NCBI GenBank assembly: GCA_019351975.1
Contig: JABBOG010000012.1
Location: 1 to 64,000 of the forward strand
Length of the DNA stretch: 64,000 nt
Direction: 5' to 3'
Source: Acidobacteriota bacterium
GTDB lineage: Bacteria; Acidobacteriota; Terriglobia; Terriglobales; Acidobacteriaceae
In this document: positions 51,245 to 62,046 of the stretch, piece after piece
Layout: each line of letters opens with the position of its first letter
Position numbering within the stretch: position 1 is the first letter of the stretch
Position numbers and translations under genes: made by a program
The notes under the pieces: generated by a model
Databases searched by the model: none
Told to the model about the DNA's origin: nothing
Seen by the model: only the letters and a program-made list of their open reading frames with translations

Positions 51245-51829
51245 TCACGCCTCCGCCTTCATCCTCCGAAATCGCACCGTCCCAGCATCATCACCCTCAC
51301 CCACAAAGCTCATCCCACAGCGCTGCATCACCTTGATCGACTCCTGCACCTGCGGATACGCCTGCGCGCTCACCGACCTCACACCATCCTGTTCCAGCAA
51401 AAACTCCACCAGCCGCAGCGCAAACGCCGTCGCATATCCCCTCCGCTGAAACTCCGGCAGCGTCGAATACCCGATCTCCACGTCACCCGCTCTGCGCGGA
51501 AATCCACCCACCGCTCCCACCAGCGTCCCCTGCCGTCCCAGCCCGCCCTCCAGCAGCACATAACGGTGCCACCCAAAGCTCTCCGGCCACTCGTCATACT
51601 GCTTTTGGATGATCCGATACACATGCGGCTCCCACTCCACCGGCGGCCACGCAGCCGTCAGCTTTGCCCGTAGCAGCCTCCCCAACTCCGTCCCATTCGA
51701 TTTGTGCTCAGCATCCAGCATCTCCGGCGTAATCGCCACCAGCCGCAGCGATCCCGTGCGAAGATCCGCAACGCGCGCACTTCTCCCCTGCAAACTCTGC
51801 GCGACACTACGCTGCAAAAATCCGATCAC
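51245..51829 (-). CDS. GNAT family N-acetyltransferase
   Basis: LVGAVGGFPRRAGDVEIGYSTLPEFQRRGYATAFALRLVEFLL. Confidence 0.88.
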   Translation of the reverse strand: MIGFLQRSVAQSLQGRSARVADLRTGSLRLVAITPEMLDAEHKSNGTELGRLLRAKLTAAWPPVEWEPHVYRIIQKQYDEWPESFGWHRYVLLEGGLGRQGTLVGAVGGFPRRAGDVEIGYSTLPEFQRRGYATAFALRLVEFLLEQDGVRSVSAQAYPQVQESIKVMQRCGMSFVGEGDDAGTVRFRRMKAEA

Positions 51830-52962
51830 GCTTCGTCCTCATCGCCCATCGCATCACTCGCCTCTGCTCCCCGGCTGATCGCGAGCTTCTGATTCCTGTG
51901 CTGCGTCTCCGCCAACTGCTCCAGTTGCCGTCGCCAGTCCAGCTCCTCCACAAACCCACGCGAACTCCTCCACTCATCCTGCACCTTCACAAACAGCTCC
52001 AGGAACACCCTCATCCCCAGCAGCCCTTCAATGTCCTTGCGGGCCTTTGTCCCGATCTCCTTCAGCATCGCGCCCTGTTTGCCAATCAGGATAGCCTTCT
52101 GCCCTTCACGCTCGCAAAAAATCGCCGCCGTAATCTTCGTCACCGGCAGCTTCCCCGCCTTGCTCTTCTTCAGGCTCTCCGGCTCCTCATACCGCTCAAT
52201 CACCACCGCCGTCGCATAAGGAACCTCTTCGCCCGTCAACATCAGAATCTTCTCTCGAATCATCTCCGCCGCCAGGAACCGCTCCGGTTGGTCCGTCAAC
52301 TGGTTCTTCGGAAAGTACCGCTGCCCCTCCGGCATATACCCCACCACCTTATCCAGTAGCAGCTCCAGCCCCTCGCGCTTCTTCGCCGAAATCGGAATCA
52401 CATCCGCAAACGCATGCAGCGACGTCCAATGCGCAATCAGCGGTAGCAGCGCACTCTTCGGCAGCGCATCGATCTTGTTCAGCACCAGCAGCACCGGGCA
52501 ATCCAGCTTCTTCACCAGCTGTAGCGCAAAATCATCCTCACCCTTCGACAGCATCCGACGATGCTGCCCCAGCGTCCGCACCTTCCTCGCTTCAGCAAAC
52601 TCCTCGCTCGTCCTCGGCTTCTCCGCCACCGGCAGCCGATGCGTCACATCCACCATAAAAATCACCGCATCCCGAGTCTCCAGCGCATCATGCACCTCCT
52701 GCATCATCCGCTTGTCCAGCTGCGTCTCCGGCTTATGCACGCCCGGCGTGTCCACCACCACCACCTGCGCCGCCGGCCTTCCCGCATCGCCCTTCGCCTT
52801 CTTGCGCACCGGAAGCTCCAGCACACCCTGAATCCTCGTCCGCGTCGTCTGCGGCTTATGCGTCACAATCGCCAGCTTCTGCCCCAGCAGCGCATTCAAC
52901 AGCGTTGATTTGCCCGCATTCGGGCGTCCCACAATCGATACAAATCCAGAACGTAATGCCAT
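51826..52962 (-). CDS. era: GTPase Era
   Basis: GFVSIVGRPNAGKSTLLNALLGQKLAIVTHKPQTTRTRIQGV, DTPGVHK, NKID, KH domain AIFCEREGQKAILIGKQGAMLKEIGTKARKDIE. Start at MALRSGF. Confidence 0.96.
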   Translation of the reverse strand: MALRSGFVSIVGRPNAGKSTLLNALLGQKLAIVTHKPQTTRTRIQGVLELPVRKKAKGDAGRPAAQVVVVDTPGVHKPETQLDKRMMQEVHDALETRDAVIFMVDVTHRLPVAEKPRTSEEFAEARKVRTLGQHRRMLSKGEDDFALQLVKKLDCPVLLVLNKIDALPKSALLPLIAHWTSLHAFADVIPISAKKREGLELLLDKVVGYMPEGQRYFPKNQLTDQPERFLAAEMIREKILMLTGEEVPYATAVVIERYEEPESLKKSKAGKLPVTKITAAIFCEREGQKAILIGKQGAMLKEIGTKARKDIEGLLGMRVFLELFVKVQDEWRSSRGFVEELDWRRQLEQLAETQHRNQKLAISRGAEASDAMGDEDEA

Positions 52963-53203
52963 CCCTCTATCATGCCACCGATTAAACCTCCCACCCTCAA
53001 ACACCCCTCCCAATCCCATCCATCTCCGAACCTCACACACGACACCCTACGGACGCCGAAACGATCATCCCGTTCATGAAAGACGACGCCCCCGCACCTC
53101 TGGCACCTAGAGCAGTTGACTTGGCTTAAACCTCGAAAGAGTCAGATGTTGACGGGACGCTATACGATATAGCTGTTCTCATTCACGTTCCTGGAGAGCT
53201 GAC

Positions 53204-54169
53204 ATGTCCAGTCTCAGAACAAGCTCGTCTGTTTGCAGAGCGGTTTGGTCAGTTCTCGCGACACTGACGTGCGCCGTTGCAACTGCCTCAGCACTCGGAC
53301 AGATTGCTACGATCACGACCGTATCGCTGGCTCCCACGCCCGTTTACTACGGGCAGACTCCGGTCGCAACCGTCACCGTGACTGCCAGTGATGGCAGTAC
53401 GCCCGATGGGCGCGTTAGCTGCGCAATCCAAACAAGGGGTCATGCAGCGTCTTACTCCCGCCCTCTTCAGAACGGGCTGGCTTCTATACCCCTTACATCG
53501 ATCGCACAGGATCCGGCTCAGATCGACCCGTACACTCTCGCCTGTGCGTATCCAGGTGATGTTTCTGCAACGTACGCTGCGAGCACCGCTACCAGGCTGT
53601 CATTCGATATCCTCTACTTCTCGGCTTGGATCGTGAACGATAACGGTACCGTAAGCCAGCTGGACTACACGGGTAAGGTGCTCAGCACGCTAGGCACTCC
53701 CGGAGCACCAGCCAGCGCTGGCGGCCTCGCCATTGACGCCTCTGGCGATGCTTGGGCCGTCACCAACACGGCCAACTCTCTCGTCTTTGTCACTCCGGTC
53801 CCGAATCCGGACACGTACGACCCTCCGCCCGCAACCATTAGCACCTTCACCGGCGGCGGATTGCTACGGCCCAGCGCGGTCGCTGTCGACGGCGCGGGTC
53901 AGGTCTGGATCGCGAACGGCGGCAACTCGGTCTCGGCGTTCTCGAACAGCGGCGCAGCGCTGAGTCCCGCTACCGGCTACGGCGCAGCTACGGCCACAGC
54001 TGCCACCCCCTATAACACTCCCAGCGGTATTGCGATCGATCAGGCCGGATCAGTCTGGATCACAAATTCTGGCGGCGGATCCGTCACACGCATCTTCGGC
54101 AGCGCCGCACCTGTCGTCACACCGCTCGTCACAGGCACCACCAACGGCACCACAGGGACGAAGCCATGA
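53204..54169 (+). CDS. secreted Ig-like/NHL-repeat protein
   Basis: Signal peptide; Ig-like N-terminal region (YYGQTPVATVTVTASDGSTPDG); repeated GLAIDASGDAWAVTN, AVAVDGAGQVWIANGG, GIAIDQAGSVWITNSG. Confidence 0.85.
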   Translation: MSSLRTSSSVCRAVWSVLATLTCAVATASALGQIATITTVSLAPTPVYYGQTPVATVTVTASDGSTPDGRVSCAIQTRGHAASYSRPLQNGLASIPLTSIAQDPAQIDPYTLACAYPGDVSATYAASTATRLSFDILYFSAWIVNDNGTVSQLDYTGKVLSTLGTPGAPASAGGLAIDASGDAWAVTNTANSLVFVTPVPNPDTYDPPPATISTFTGGGLLRPSAVAVDGAGQVWIANGGNSVSAFSNSGAALSPATGYGAATATAATPYNTPSGIAIDQAGSVWITNSGGGSVTRIFGSAAPVVTPLVTGTTNGTTGTKP

Positions 54170-55566
54170 ACCGTGCCCCAAAGTCTTCCACCAAACCAAC
54201 TCTGGAGGCGTTCATGTCCCGCCTCTTTCAGCATCTTCTCCTTCTTGCCTGCGTTGCCGCGATACTGACCGGCTGCGAAGCTACCTCGTTCATCCATCGC
54301 GCGCCAATTGTCTCCGTGGACGGGGCTCCCGGCGCTATCCGTGGAACCGCGTTCGGGGGACAGCAACCAATCGTCGGCGCATCCCTACAGCTCTACGCAG
54401 CCAACCTGACAGGCTACGGCAGCGCCTCCCAGCCGCTGCTTCCCGCCAACACCATCACGACCGTCGCCAACGGCAGCTACGACATCACCGGGCAGTACAC
54501 CTGCCCCACGCCCGACGCTCCCGTATACCTGGTCGCGGCCGGCGGCAGCACCGGGGGCTCGGCCGCCAACCCCAACCTGACCGAGATGGTCGCGCTCGGC
54601 TCCTGTAATGCCCTCCAGTCCAACGCCAGCACGACCGTCGCCAGGATCAATGAGGTCACCACCGTAGCTGCAGCATACGCGCTGGCGCCTTTTATGACTG
54701 GGGTTGCTGACATGGGCACATCTCCCAGCAACGAGACCGGGCTGAACTTCGCCTTTGCCGATGTCAATCAACTCGTCGACAACGCAACCGGTCGAAGCCC
54801 CGGCACGGATCTTCCACAGGGAGCAAAGTTGCAGCTGGCCAAGCTCAATGCGCTTGCCAACTCCCTTGCTGCTTGTGTCAACTCAACCGGCGGAACGGCG
54901 GGAGACAATTCGTCTTGTGGCACACTCTTTACCGCCGCCACACCGCCCGGCGGTTCAGCACCCACAGACATCGTATCCGCGGTGATCAATATCGTGCAGC
55001 ACCCAGGCCAGAACGTCGCAACAATTTATGCGCTGGCCGCGGGCAACGTTGCCTTCCGCCCAACGCTTACCGCTATGCCAAACGACTGGACGCTCGCCGT
55101 GACGTACACAGGCGGTGGCTTGTCTGCTCCCTCCGCCGTTGCGGTGGACGCAGACGGCAATGTATGGATCACCAATCGCGGTGCCAACACTGTAACCGAG
55201 CTCGCTAACTCCGGCGAAGTGCTCGCGACCAGTCCCGCCGTTCTGAGCGCCCCGGCGGCAGTTGCGCTCGATGCAACGGGCGACCCGTGGATCGCCAACG
55301 CAACAGCAGATACGCTTACACATCTTTCAAACTCTGCCGCCGTCATGGGCAGCGCTTCCGGCGGCCTCGACATACCCTCCGCGCTAGCGATCGACCCGCA
55401 GGGGAACCTGTGGGTCTCGAACTCCGGAACAGGCAGCGTCTCAGAGTTTACAAGTACCGGATCGCCGCTCAGCGGCAACGGATTCTACAGCTCTGGAATC
55501 ACGAACCCTCTTGGGATTGCCATCAGTACTTCTTGTTCGCACACGAGCGCGTGCAAGCTGGAATAA
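54166..55566 (+). CDS. NHL-repeat lipoprotein
   Basis: ATGA overlap with upstream gene; lipobox ILTGC; repeated AVAVDADGNVWITNRG, AVALDATGDPWIANAT, ALAIDPQGNLWVSNSG. Confidence 0.85.
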   Translation: MNRAPKSSTKPTLEAFMSRLFQHLLLLACVAAILTGCEATSFIHRAPIVSVDGAPGAIRGTAFGGQQPIVGASLQLYAANLTGYGSASQPLLPANTITTVANGSYDITGQYTCPTPDAPVYLVAAGGSTGGSAANPNLTEMVALGSCNALQSNASTTVARINEVTTVAAAYALAPFMTGVADMGTSPSNETGLNFAFADVNQLVDNATGRSPGTDLPQGAKLQLAKLNALANSLAACVNSTGGTAGDNSSCGTLFTAATPPGGSAPTDIVSAVINIVQHPGQNVATIYALAAGNVAFRPTLTAMPNDWTLAVTYTGGGLSAPSAVAVDADGNVWITNRGANTVTELANSGEVLATSPAVLSAPAAVALDATGDPWIANATADTLTHLSNSAAVMGSASGGLDIPSALAIDPQGNLWVSNSGTGSVSEFTSTGSPLSGNGFYSSGITNPLGIAISTSCSHTSACKLE

Positions 55567-55616
55567 CAAGCAGGGGAGCATCGCCTACCGCATGCGCAAG
55601 CTCCCACCCACACCCC

Positions 55617-56963
55617 TTACTCCGGCTCACTCCCCATCGCCGCCTCCGTCAGCCCCACCCTCACCCGCTGCACCCGCCTGTCTGTCGACGCCACCACCTC
55701 CAGCCGCAGCGGCCCATCCTCCACCACCTCTCCCGGCAGCGGAATATGCCCCGCCATCTCGCTCACCAGTCCACCCACCGTCGTCGCCTCATACTTCGTC
55801 AGCAACTGCGCCAGCATCGCCTCCGCATCCTGCAACCCCGTATCCCGCTCATCCTCGTCACCCATCAACTCTTCATCCGGCGCAGCCAGCAACTCCCTCA
55901 GCCGATCCACCTCAAACCCACCCGGCACCACCCACCGCCCATCCCCCTCCACCACCGGAGCATCCGCCTCGCTCTCATCGTGTTCGTCCTCAATCTCCCC
56001 CACGATCGCCTCAATCAGGTCCTCAATCGTCACCAACCCCGCCACTCCGCCATACTCATCGATCACGATACTCATGTGCTGCTTCTGCCGCTGCATCTCC
56101 CGCAGCAGCACATTCACCTTCTTCGTCTCCGGGATGAATAACGCTGGCCGCTGCAACTGCGCCACCGTCCTGCTGGCCGCGTCCTTGTCCTGCACCCGCA
56201 ACAAATCACGAGCGAACGCAATCCCCGTAATCTGATCCAACGACTCCGCATACACCGGCACCCGCGAAAAATTGTGCGCATTCACCTCGACAGTAAACTG
56301 CTCCAGCGTCGTCTTTCCCGCCACCGCAAACATCTCCGGTCGCGGCGTCATCACCTCGCGCACCACCTTGTCGCCAAACTCCACCACGCTGCGCACCAGC
56401 TCGCGGTCCTCTTCGTCCAGCACACCCTCTTCTTCGCCCGCCTCCAGCAGCGCATCCATCGCCTCACCCGGATGCTCCGGCTCCGTCACCTCCGGCTCCG
56501 CCAGTCCCGCAATCGACAGCAGCAGCGCAATCGTCAGCGTGAGCGGCAGCACCACATAAAACAGCACACGAATCACCCCAGAGATCCGCGCAATCCACTC
56601 CCCGCGCGTCTTCGTAAAGATAATCTGCGGCAGCAGCCGGTCAAACACCAGCAGCACCAGCACCAGCTCAAACACCGTCCGCGCAATCTCTGCCGGACTC
56701 TCCCCCAGCCGCCCCTGCAGCCGTATCACCAGCACAAACACCAGCGCCACCAGCGCAATCTGCCGCAAAACCGACGCCGACATCGCCGCAGACTCCCGGC
56801 TCAAATGCAGCTTCGGTTCCACCCACCGCTCCCACGCCTCTATATTCTCCGTATACTCCCGCGACAGAAACTTCCCCATCTCGAAATAAATTCGATCCAC
56901 ATACGCCGCCAGCGCCAGCAGGCACAGCAGCAGCAGCACCGCAATGCTGAATCCCGAAATCAC
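55617..56963 (-). CDS. HlyC/CorC family transporter (CNNM-like, CBS domains)
   Basis: N-terminal TM domain; VREVMTPRPEMFAV, MSIVIDEYGGVAGLVTIEDLIEAIVGEIEDEHDE; C-terminal CorC_HlyC domain. Confidence 0.94.
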   Translation of the reverse strand: MISGFSIAVLLLLCLLALAAYVDRIYFEMGKFLSREYTENIEAWERWVEPKLHLSRESAAMSASVLRQIALVALVFVLVIRLQGRLGESPAEIARTVFELVLVLLVFDRLLPQIIFTKTRGEWIARISGVIRVLFYVVLPLTLTIALLLSIAGLAEPEVTEPEHPGEAMDALLEAGEEEGVLDEEDRELVRSVVEFGDKVVREVMTPRPEMFAVAGKTTLEQFTVEVNAHNFSRVPVYAESLDQITGIAFARDLLRVQDKDAASRTVAQLQRPALFIPETKKVNVLLREMQRQKQHMSIVIDEYGGVAGLVTIEDLIEAIVGEIEDEHDESEADAPVVEGDGRWVVPGGFEVDRLRELLAAPDEELMGDEDERDTGLQDAEAMLAQLLTKYEATTVGGLVSEMAGHIPLPGEVVEDGPLRLEVVASTDRRVQRVRVGLTEAAMGSEPE

Positions 56964-57490
56964 GACGCCACCCGCTTCCCCTGCCGCCCGTGCCGCACCT
57001 TCCCGCCACCTTCCACCCGCTCAATCAGGCCCACCGGCAGCCGCAGCTCCCGCCGCAACACCGTCTCCCGAGCCGCCATCTCGCCACCATCCACCTCATG
57101 GTCCATCCCCGATAAATGCAGCAGCCCATGCAGCAGCAGCACCCTCACCTCATCCCGCAGCGTATGCCCGTGCTCCGCCGCCTGCCGCGCCGCCGTCTCC
57201 AGCGATACCGCCAGGTCTCCCGCGTGCCCGCCCGCAAACCCCTCCGCAGCCGGAAAGCTCAACACATCCGTCGCCTTGTTCTTCCCACGGAACGTCCGGT
57301 TCAGCCGCCGCAGCGTCTTATCCCCCGCCAGCAGCACCTCAACCTCGCCCGACATCCCCACCGCCGCCTGCGCCCGCTTCAAAAATCCGCTCAGCCCCGC
57401 CCGCGACAGTCCCAGCTCCTTCCACAGCGCCGCCTCATCGCCCCGCGCAGCCGCCGCTTCCATCTCCCGTGTAGGTTCCAACGTAATCAT
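56960..57490 (-). CDS. ybeY: rRNA maturation RNase YbeY
   Basis: LNRTFRGKNKATDVLSFPA and HGLLHLSGMDHE (H3XH5XH-type motif). Start at MITLEPT. Confidence 0.95.
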   Translation of the reverse strand: MITLEPTREMEAAAARGDEAALWKELGLSRAGLSGFLKRAQAAVGMSGEVEVLLAGDKTLRRLNRTFRGKNKATDVLSFPAAEGFAGGHAGDLAVSLETAARQAAEHGHTLRDEVRVLLLHGLLHLSGMDHEVDGGEMAARETVLRRELRLPVGLIERVEGGGKVRHGRQGKRVAS

Positions 57491-57589
57491 GTGTCTATCG
57501 ATGCTACCGCAACCACGTTTCCACGCCATCAAAACAAAAGCCGCCACGCAGACCTCGCGCAGCGGCCCATCCCTCAAAATCACCTCAGC

Positions 57590-58621
57590 TCACTGCGGAT
57601 GAAGCACCCTCTTCGGCAGCTCTTCACCGGCAATCCCCAGCGGCACCCCATCCACCGCCAGCGGCATCTGCTCCGCCCGATGATACGTGTCATACGCCCG
57701 CACAATCCGCTGCACCAACTGGTGCCTCACCACGTCTACATCCTCAAAGTGGCAGAACTGAATGCCCTCCACACCATCCAGCACACGCAGCGCCTCATAC
57801 AGCCCGCTACGCTTCGGATTCGGCAGATCGCACTGCGTCAGATCCCCCGTAATCACAGCCTTCGACGAGTTCCCCAGCCGCGTCAGGAACATCTTCATCT
57901 GCTCGTTCGTCGTGTTCTGCGCCTCATCCATAATGATGAACGCGTCATTCAGCGTCCGCCCGCGCATAAACGCCAGCGGTGCGACCTCAATCACGTTCGT
58001 CTCCAGCATCTTGTCCACCTTCACCGGATCCAACAGGTCATACAGCGCGTCGTACAGCGGCCTCAAATACGGATCCACCTTCTCCTGCAGCGACCCCGGC
58101 AGAAACCCCAGCCGTTCTCCAGCCTCGACCGCCGGGCGCACCAGGATAATGCGCGCCACCTTCTTCGCCAGCAGCGCACTCACCGCCATCGCGACCGCCA
58201 GGTACGTCTTTCCCGTTCCCGCCGGCCCCAGCCCAAACACCATGTCGTTGGTCTCGATCGCCTCCACATACTTGCGCTGGTTCGGAGACCTCGGTTGCAC
58301 CGCGCGCTTGGTCCCAATCGCCCGTTGCTTCCCGCTCTCCACCAACCCGCGCAGCGTCACGCCCGGATCGCTCACCACCATCTTCAGCAGCGCATTCAAC
58401 TCACCATTATGCGGATGCACGCCCAACTTTCGCAGATGTTCAAAGTCGGAGAAGATCCCCTCCACCCTCGCCACCGCAGCACTCTCGCCCATCAACTGGA
58501 TCGAGTCCGATCTCAAATCGATCTGCACTGCCATCGTATCTTCCATCAGACGAAGGTTCTCGTCGCGTGTGCCGTATAACGGCTCGATTCCAGGGGTGAG
58601 CATCAACGCTTTTTTTATCAA
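57590..58621 (-). CDS. PhoH family ATPase
   Basis: RSPNQRKYVEAIETNDMVFGLGPAGTGKTYLAVAMAVSALL, ILVRPAVEAGERLGFLPGSLQEKVDPYLRPLYDAL, DEAQNTTNEQMKMFLTRLG. Confidence 0.96.
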   Translation of the reverse strand: MIKKALMLTPGIEPLYGTRDENLRLMEDTMAVQIDLRSDSIQLMGESAAVARVEGIFSDFEHLRKLGVHPHNGELNALLKMVVSDPGVTLRGLVESGKQRAIGTKRAVQPRSPNQRKYVEAIETNDMVFGLGPAGTGKTYLAVAMAVSALLAKKVARIILVRPAVEAGERLGFLPGSLQEKVDPYLRPLYDALYDLLDPVKVDKMLETNVIEVAPLAFMRGRTLNDAFIIMDEAQNTTNEQMKMFLTRLGNSSKAVITGDLTQCDLPNPKRSGLYEALRVLDGVEGIQFCHFEDVDVVRHQLVQRIVRAYDTYHRAEQMPLAVDGVPLGIAGEELPKRVLHPQ

Positions 58622-58938
58622 GGTATAGACTGACCTCCGTCAGGAGATTGCAAGAGAAACCCAACCACGGCTCCTCTGGTTTTAGATGCTTCGGGATTGG
58701 CATCGACTCTACGCCGCCATCTACAGCTCCGGTCGAACGCAGCAGCCACGCCTCGTTCCGTGCTCTGTACTGCCACCGGATTGGCCATCACCTGAATCAA
58801 GTTTGCCAATAGAGTATCGATGTTGCCGAGAGACTATCGCCGCACCTCTACACGAGTCAAGGCACACTGTGTAAATCTTGCACCAAATCCGACTCTTCCC
58901 CGACACCTCCAGTCATACAATTGCCGCAGAAGCAATCC

Positions 58939-60933
58939 ATGTCCGAACCCCTCGACCCCATCTCCGCATCCCAGATCCTCGACAGCGACCCCGCCCTCTT
59001 TCGCCACACCAAAACCCACGCCCCCGGCCCCGAAGGCTCGCTCCCCATCACCCCCGAGATGCTCCTCACCCAGCCCTCCGGCAACCTCTTCGGCCTCACC
59101 CAGAACGCCGGCATGGGATGGAACCCCACTCGCCTCCTCGATCCCGAATTCCTCATCCTCAGCACCCACGGCGGCCTCCGCGCCGCCGACGGCACACCCA
59201 TCGCCCTCGGCTTCCACACCGGCCACTGGGAGGTCGGCCTGCTCGTCGCCGAGTCCGCCCGCGAGCTCCGCAACCTCCACGCCCTCCCCTTCGCCGGCGC
59301 CTGCACCGACCCCTGCGACGGCCGCACCCAGGGCACCGTCGGCATGTTCGACTCGCTCCCCTACCGCAACGACGCCGCCATCGTCCTTCGCCGCCTCATG
59401 CGCTCGCTGCCTACTCGCAAAGGAGTCCTCGGCATCGCCACCTGCGACAAAGGCCTCCCCGCCATGATGATGGCGCTTGCCTCCTCCGGCCCGCTGCCCA
59501 GCATCCTTATTCCCGGCGGCGTCACACTCCTTCCCGAAGACGGCGAAGACGCAGGCAAAGTCCAGACCATCGGCGCCCGCTTCTCCCAGTCCCAGATCAC
59601 CCTCGAATACGCCGCCGAAATGGGCTGCCGCGCCTGCGCTACCCCCGGAGGCGGCTGCCAGTTCCTTGGCACCGCCGCCACCTCTCAGGTCGTCGCCGAA
59701 GCCCTCGGCCTCTCTCTTCCGCACACCGCCCTCGCTCCCTCCGGCCAGCCCATCTGGCTCGACGCCGCCACCCGCTCCGCCCGCGCCATCCTCCGCCTCA
59801 CCCACGCCCGCATCGCCACCTCCCACATCCTCACCGACGCCGCCATCCGCAACGCCATGGTCCTCCACGCAGCCTTCGGCGGCTCCACCAACCTCCTCCT
59901 CCACGTCCCCGCCATCGCCCACGCCGCTGGCCTGCGTCGTCCCTCCGCAGCCGACTGGACCGCCGTCAACCGCGCCGTCCCGCGTATCGTCGACGCCCTC
60001 CCCAACGGCCCCAACAACTTCGCCACCGTCCAGGTCTTCCTCGCCGGTGCCGTCCCCGAAGTCATGCTCCATCTCCGCCACGCCGGTCTCCTCGACACCT
60101 CCGTCCTCACCGTCACCGGCCAGACCCTCGACGAAAACCTCAACTGGTGGCAACAAAGCCAGCGCCGCTCCGCCCTCCACCAGCGCCTCCACGACCTCGA
60201 CGGCATCGACCCCGCCGACATCATCCTCTCCCCCGAACGCGCCCGCTCCCGCGGCCTCACCCCCACCGTCTGCTTCCCCACCGGCAACCTCGCCCCCGAA
60301 GGCAGCGTCATCAAAAGCACCTCCATCGACCCCTCCCTCATCGACGCCGACAACATCTATCGCCACACCGGCCCCGCCCGCGTCTTCATCACCGAAGCCG
60401 ACGCCATCGCCGCCATCAAGCACGGCGAAGTCTCCCACGGCGACGTCATCGTCCTCATCTGCGGCGGTCCCTCCGGCTCCGGCATGCAGGAGATCTATCA
60501 GATCACCTCCGCCCTCAAAAACCTCCCCTTCTGCAAGCACGTCGCCGTCCTCACCGACGCCCGCTTCAGCGGCGTCTCCACCGGTGCCTGCATCGGCCAC
60601 ATCTCCCCCGAAGCCCTCGCCGGCGGCCCCATCGGACGCATCCTCGAAGGCGACCTCATCGAAATCGTCATCGACCGCGCCAACCTCCACGGCACCGTCA
60701 ATCTCATCGGCGAAGCCCGCACCGATGCCACCACCGAAGCCCCAGCCACCTTCACCCCCGAAGAAGGCCAGCGCCGCCTCGCTCTTCGCTCCCCGCGCCC
60801 CGACCTCGCACCCCACCCCGACCTCCCCGACGACACCCGCCTCTGGGCCGCCCTCGTCCACGCCAGCGGCGGCGTCTGGGGTGGCTGCGTCTACGACGCC
60901 GACGCCATCATCGCCCGTCTGCACAACCCCTGA
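58939..60933 (+). CDS. IlvD/Edd-type sugar-acid dehydratase, YjhG/YagF-like (D-xylonate dehydratase candidate)
   Basis: [105 protein letters not shown]. Confidence 0.9.
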   Translation: MSEPLDPISASQILDSDPALFRHTKTHAPGPEGSLPITPEMLLTQPSGNLFGLTQNAGMGWNPTRLLDPEFLILSTHGGLRAADGTPIALGFHTGHWEVGLLVAESARELRNLHALPFAGACTDPCDGRTQGTVGMFDSLPYRNDAAIVLRRLMRSLPTRKGVLGIATCDKGLPAMMMALASSGPLPSILIPGGVTLLPEDGEDAGKVQTIGARFSQSQITLEYAAEMGCRACATPGGGCQFLGTAATSQVVAEALGLSLPHTALAPSGQPIWLDAATRSARAILRLTHARIATSHILTDAAIRNAMVLHAAFGGSTNLLLHVPAIAHAAGLRRPSAADWTAVNRAVPRIVDALPNGPNNFATVQVFLAGAVPEVMLHLRHAGLLDTSVLTVTGQTLDENLNWWQQSQRRSALHQRLHDLDGIDPADIILSPERARSRGLTPTVCFPTGNLAPEGSVIKSTSIDPSLIDADNIYRHTGPARVFITEADAIAAIKHGEVSHGDVIVLICGGPSGSGMQEIYQITSALKNLPFCKHVAVLTDARFSGVSTGACIGHISPEALAGGPIGRILEGDLIEIVIDRANLHGTVNLIGEARTDATTEAPATFTPEEGQRRLALRSPRPDLAPHPDLPDDTRLWAALVHASGGVWGGCVYDADAIIARLHNP

Positions 60934-61060
60934 TCAAACGCCTCCCCTTAAACGTGATTCATCCCTCTGAAGGGAAAGGGCTTCAGCCCGTCCCTAAATT
61001 CGCAGCTACGGTGGCTTCAGAACAAAGTAGCGATTGCTATAAAGTTTTCAGCTTTTGCAC

Positions 61061-61098
61061 TTGCCTTTCTTTCTGTCATTCCCGAAGGGAATCTGCTT
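61061..61098. repeat. dispersed intergenic palindromic repeat, copy 2
   Basis: TTGCCTTTCTTTCTGTCATTCCCGAAGGGAATCTGCTT; one mismatch to 20295..20332. Confidence 0.85.
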
Positions 61099-61206
61099 CT
61101 TCGGGCCTCTACACTAGCTAAGCCGCTATAACCACTGAGGAAATACTTCGGACCGGCTCAAAGCTCCTCTCACGCAACGTCAGTACCCGCCCAAAGGACA
61201 CCCCGC

Positions 61207-62031
61207 ATGAAACTCTACCGCACCACCCTCGGCCCCATCGTCGAAGCCAACGGCATCTTCCATCCCATTACCACCCACGACTGGGACACCCTCCTCTCCA
61301 GCCCCAACCTCCACACCATCGCCCATGCCGCCGTCAATAACTCCGTCCCCGTACCCTTCGACCCCGCCACCATCCTCTCCCCCGCCCTTAGCCAGGAGGT
61401 CTGGGCGGCCGGCGTCACCTACTTCCGCAGCCGCAGCGCGCGCATCGAAGAGAGCAAAGACGCCGGCGGCGGCACCTTCTATGACCGCGTCTACGCCGCC
61501 GCCCGCCCCGAGCTCTTCTTCAAAGCCACCGGCCGCCGCGTCGTCGCCCACAACCAACCCGTCCGCATCCGCTCCGACGCCTCCTGGTCCGTCCCCGAAC
61601 CCGAACTCACCCTCTTCATCAGCCCCAACGGCTCCATCGTCGGCTACACCATCGGCAACGACATGAGTTCACGTGACATCGAAGGCGAAAACCCCCTCTA
61701 CCTGCCGCAAGCCAAGGTCTACGACGGTAGCTGCGCCCTCGGCCCCTGCATCCTTCTCTCCTCCGACCCCCTCAGCCCCTCCACCGCCATCCACCTGGAA
61801 ATCACCCGCAACAACCACACCGCCTTCGCCGCCTCCACAACGCTCGCCGAGCTCAAGCGCGACCCCAAAGACCTCGCCAGCTACCTCTTCCGCGACAACT
61901 CCTTCCCCAACGGCGTCTTCCTCCTCACCGGCACCGGCATCGTCCCCTCCGACGACTTCACCCTCCACTCCGGCGACCTCATCCGCATCTCCATCGACAC
62001 CATCGGCACCCTCCAGAACCGCGTCGCCTGA
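61207..62031 (+). CDS. fumarylacetoacetate hydrolase (FAH) family protein
   Basis: [90 protein letters not shown]. Confidence 0.93.
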   Translation: MKLYRTTLGPIVEANGIFHPITTHDWDTLLSSPNLHTIAHAAVNNSVPVPFDPATILSPALSQEVWAAGVTYFRSRSARIEESKDAGGGTFYDRVYAAARPELFFKATGRRVVAHNQPVRIRSDASWSVPEPELTLFISPNGSIVGYTIGNDMSSRDIEGENPLYLPQAKVYDGSCALGPCILLSSDPLSPSTAIHLEITRNNHTAFAASTTLAELKRDPKDLASYLFRDNSFPNGVFLLTGTGIVPSDDFTLHSGDLIRISIDTIGTLQNRVA

Positions 62032-62046
62032 CTCCGCGCTGCACCC

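Noticed and set aside
58834-60924. 696-aa minus-strand ORF opposite the sugar-acid dehydratase
   Set aside because: Low-complexity G/A/E/D-rich translation antisense to a well-supported dehydratase; a typical artefact of high-GC codon usage.
58878-61121. 747-aa plus-strand ORF overlapping the dehydratase
   Set aside because: R/P/H-rich out-of-frame translation with no recognisable domain; shadow of the real frame.
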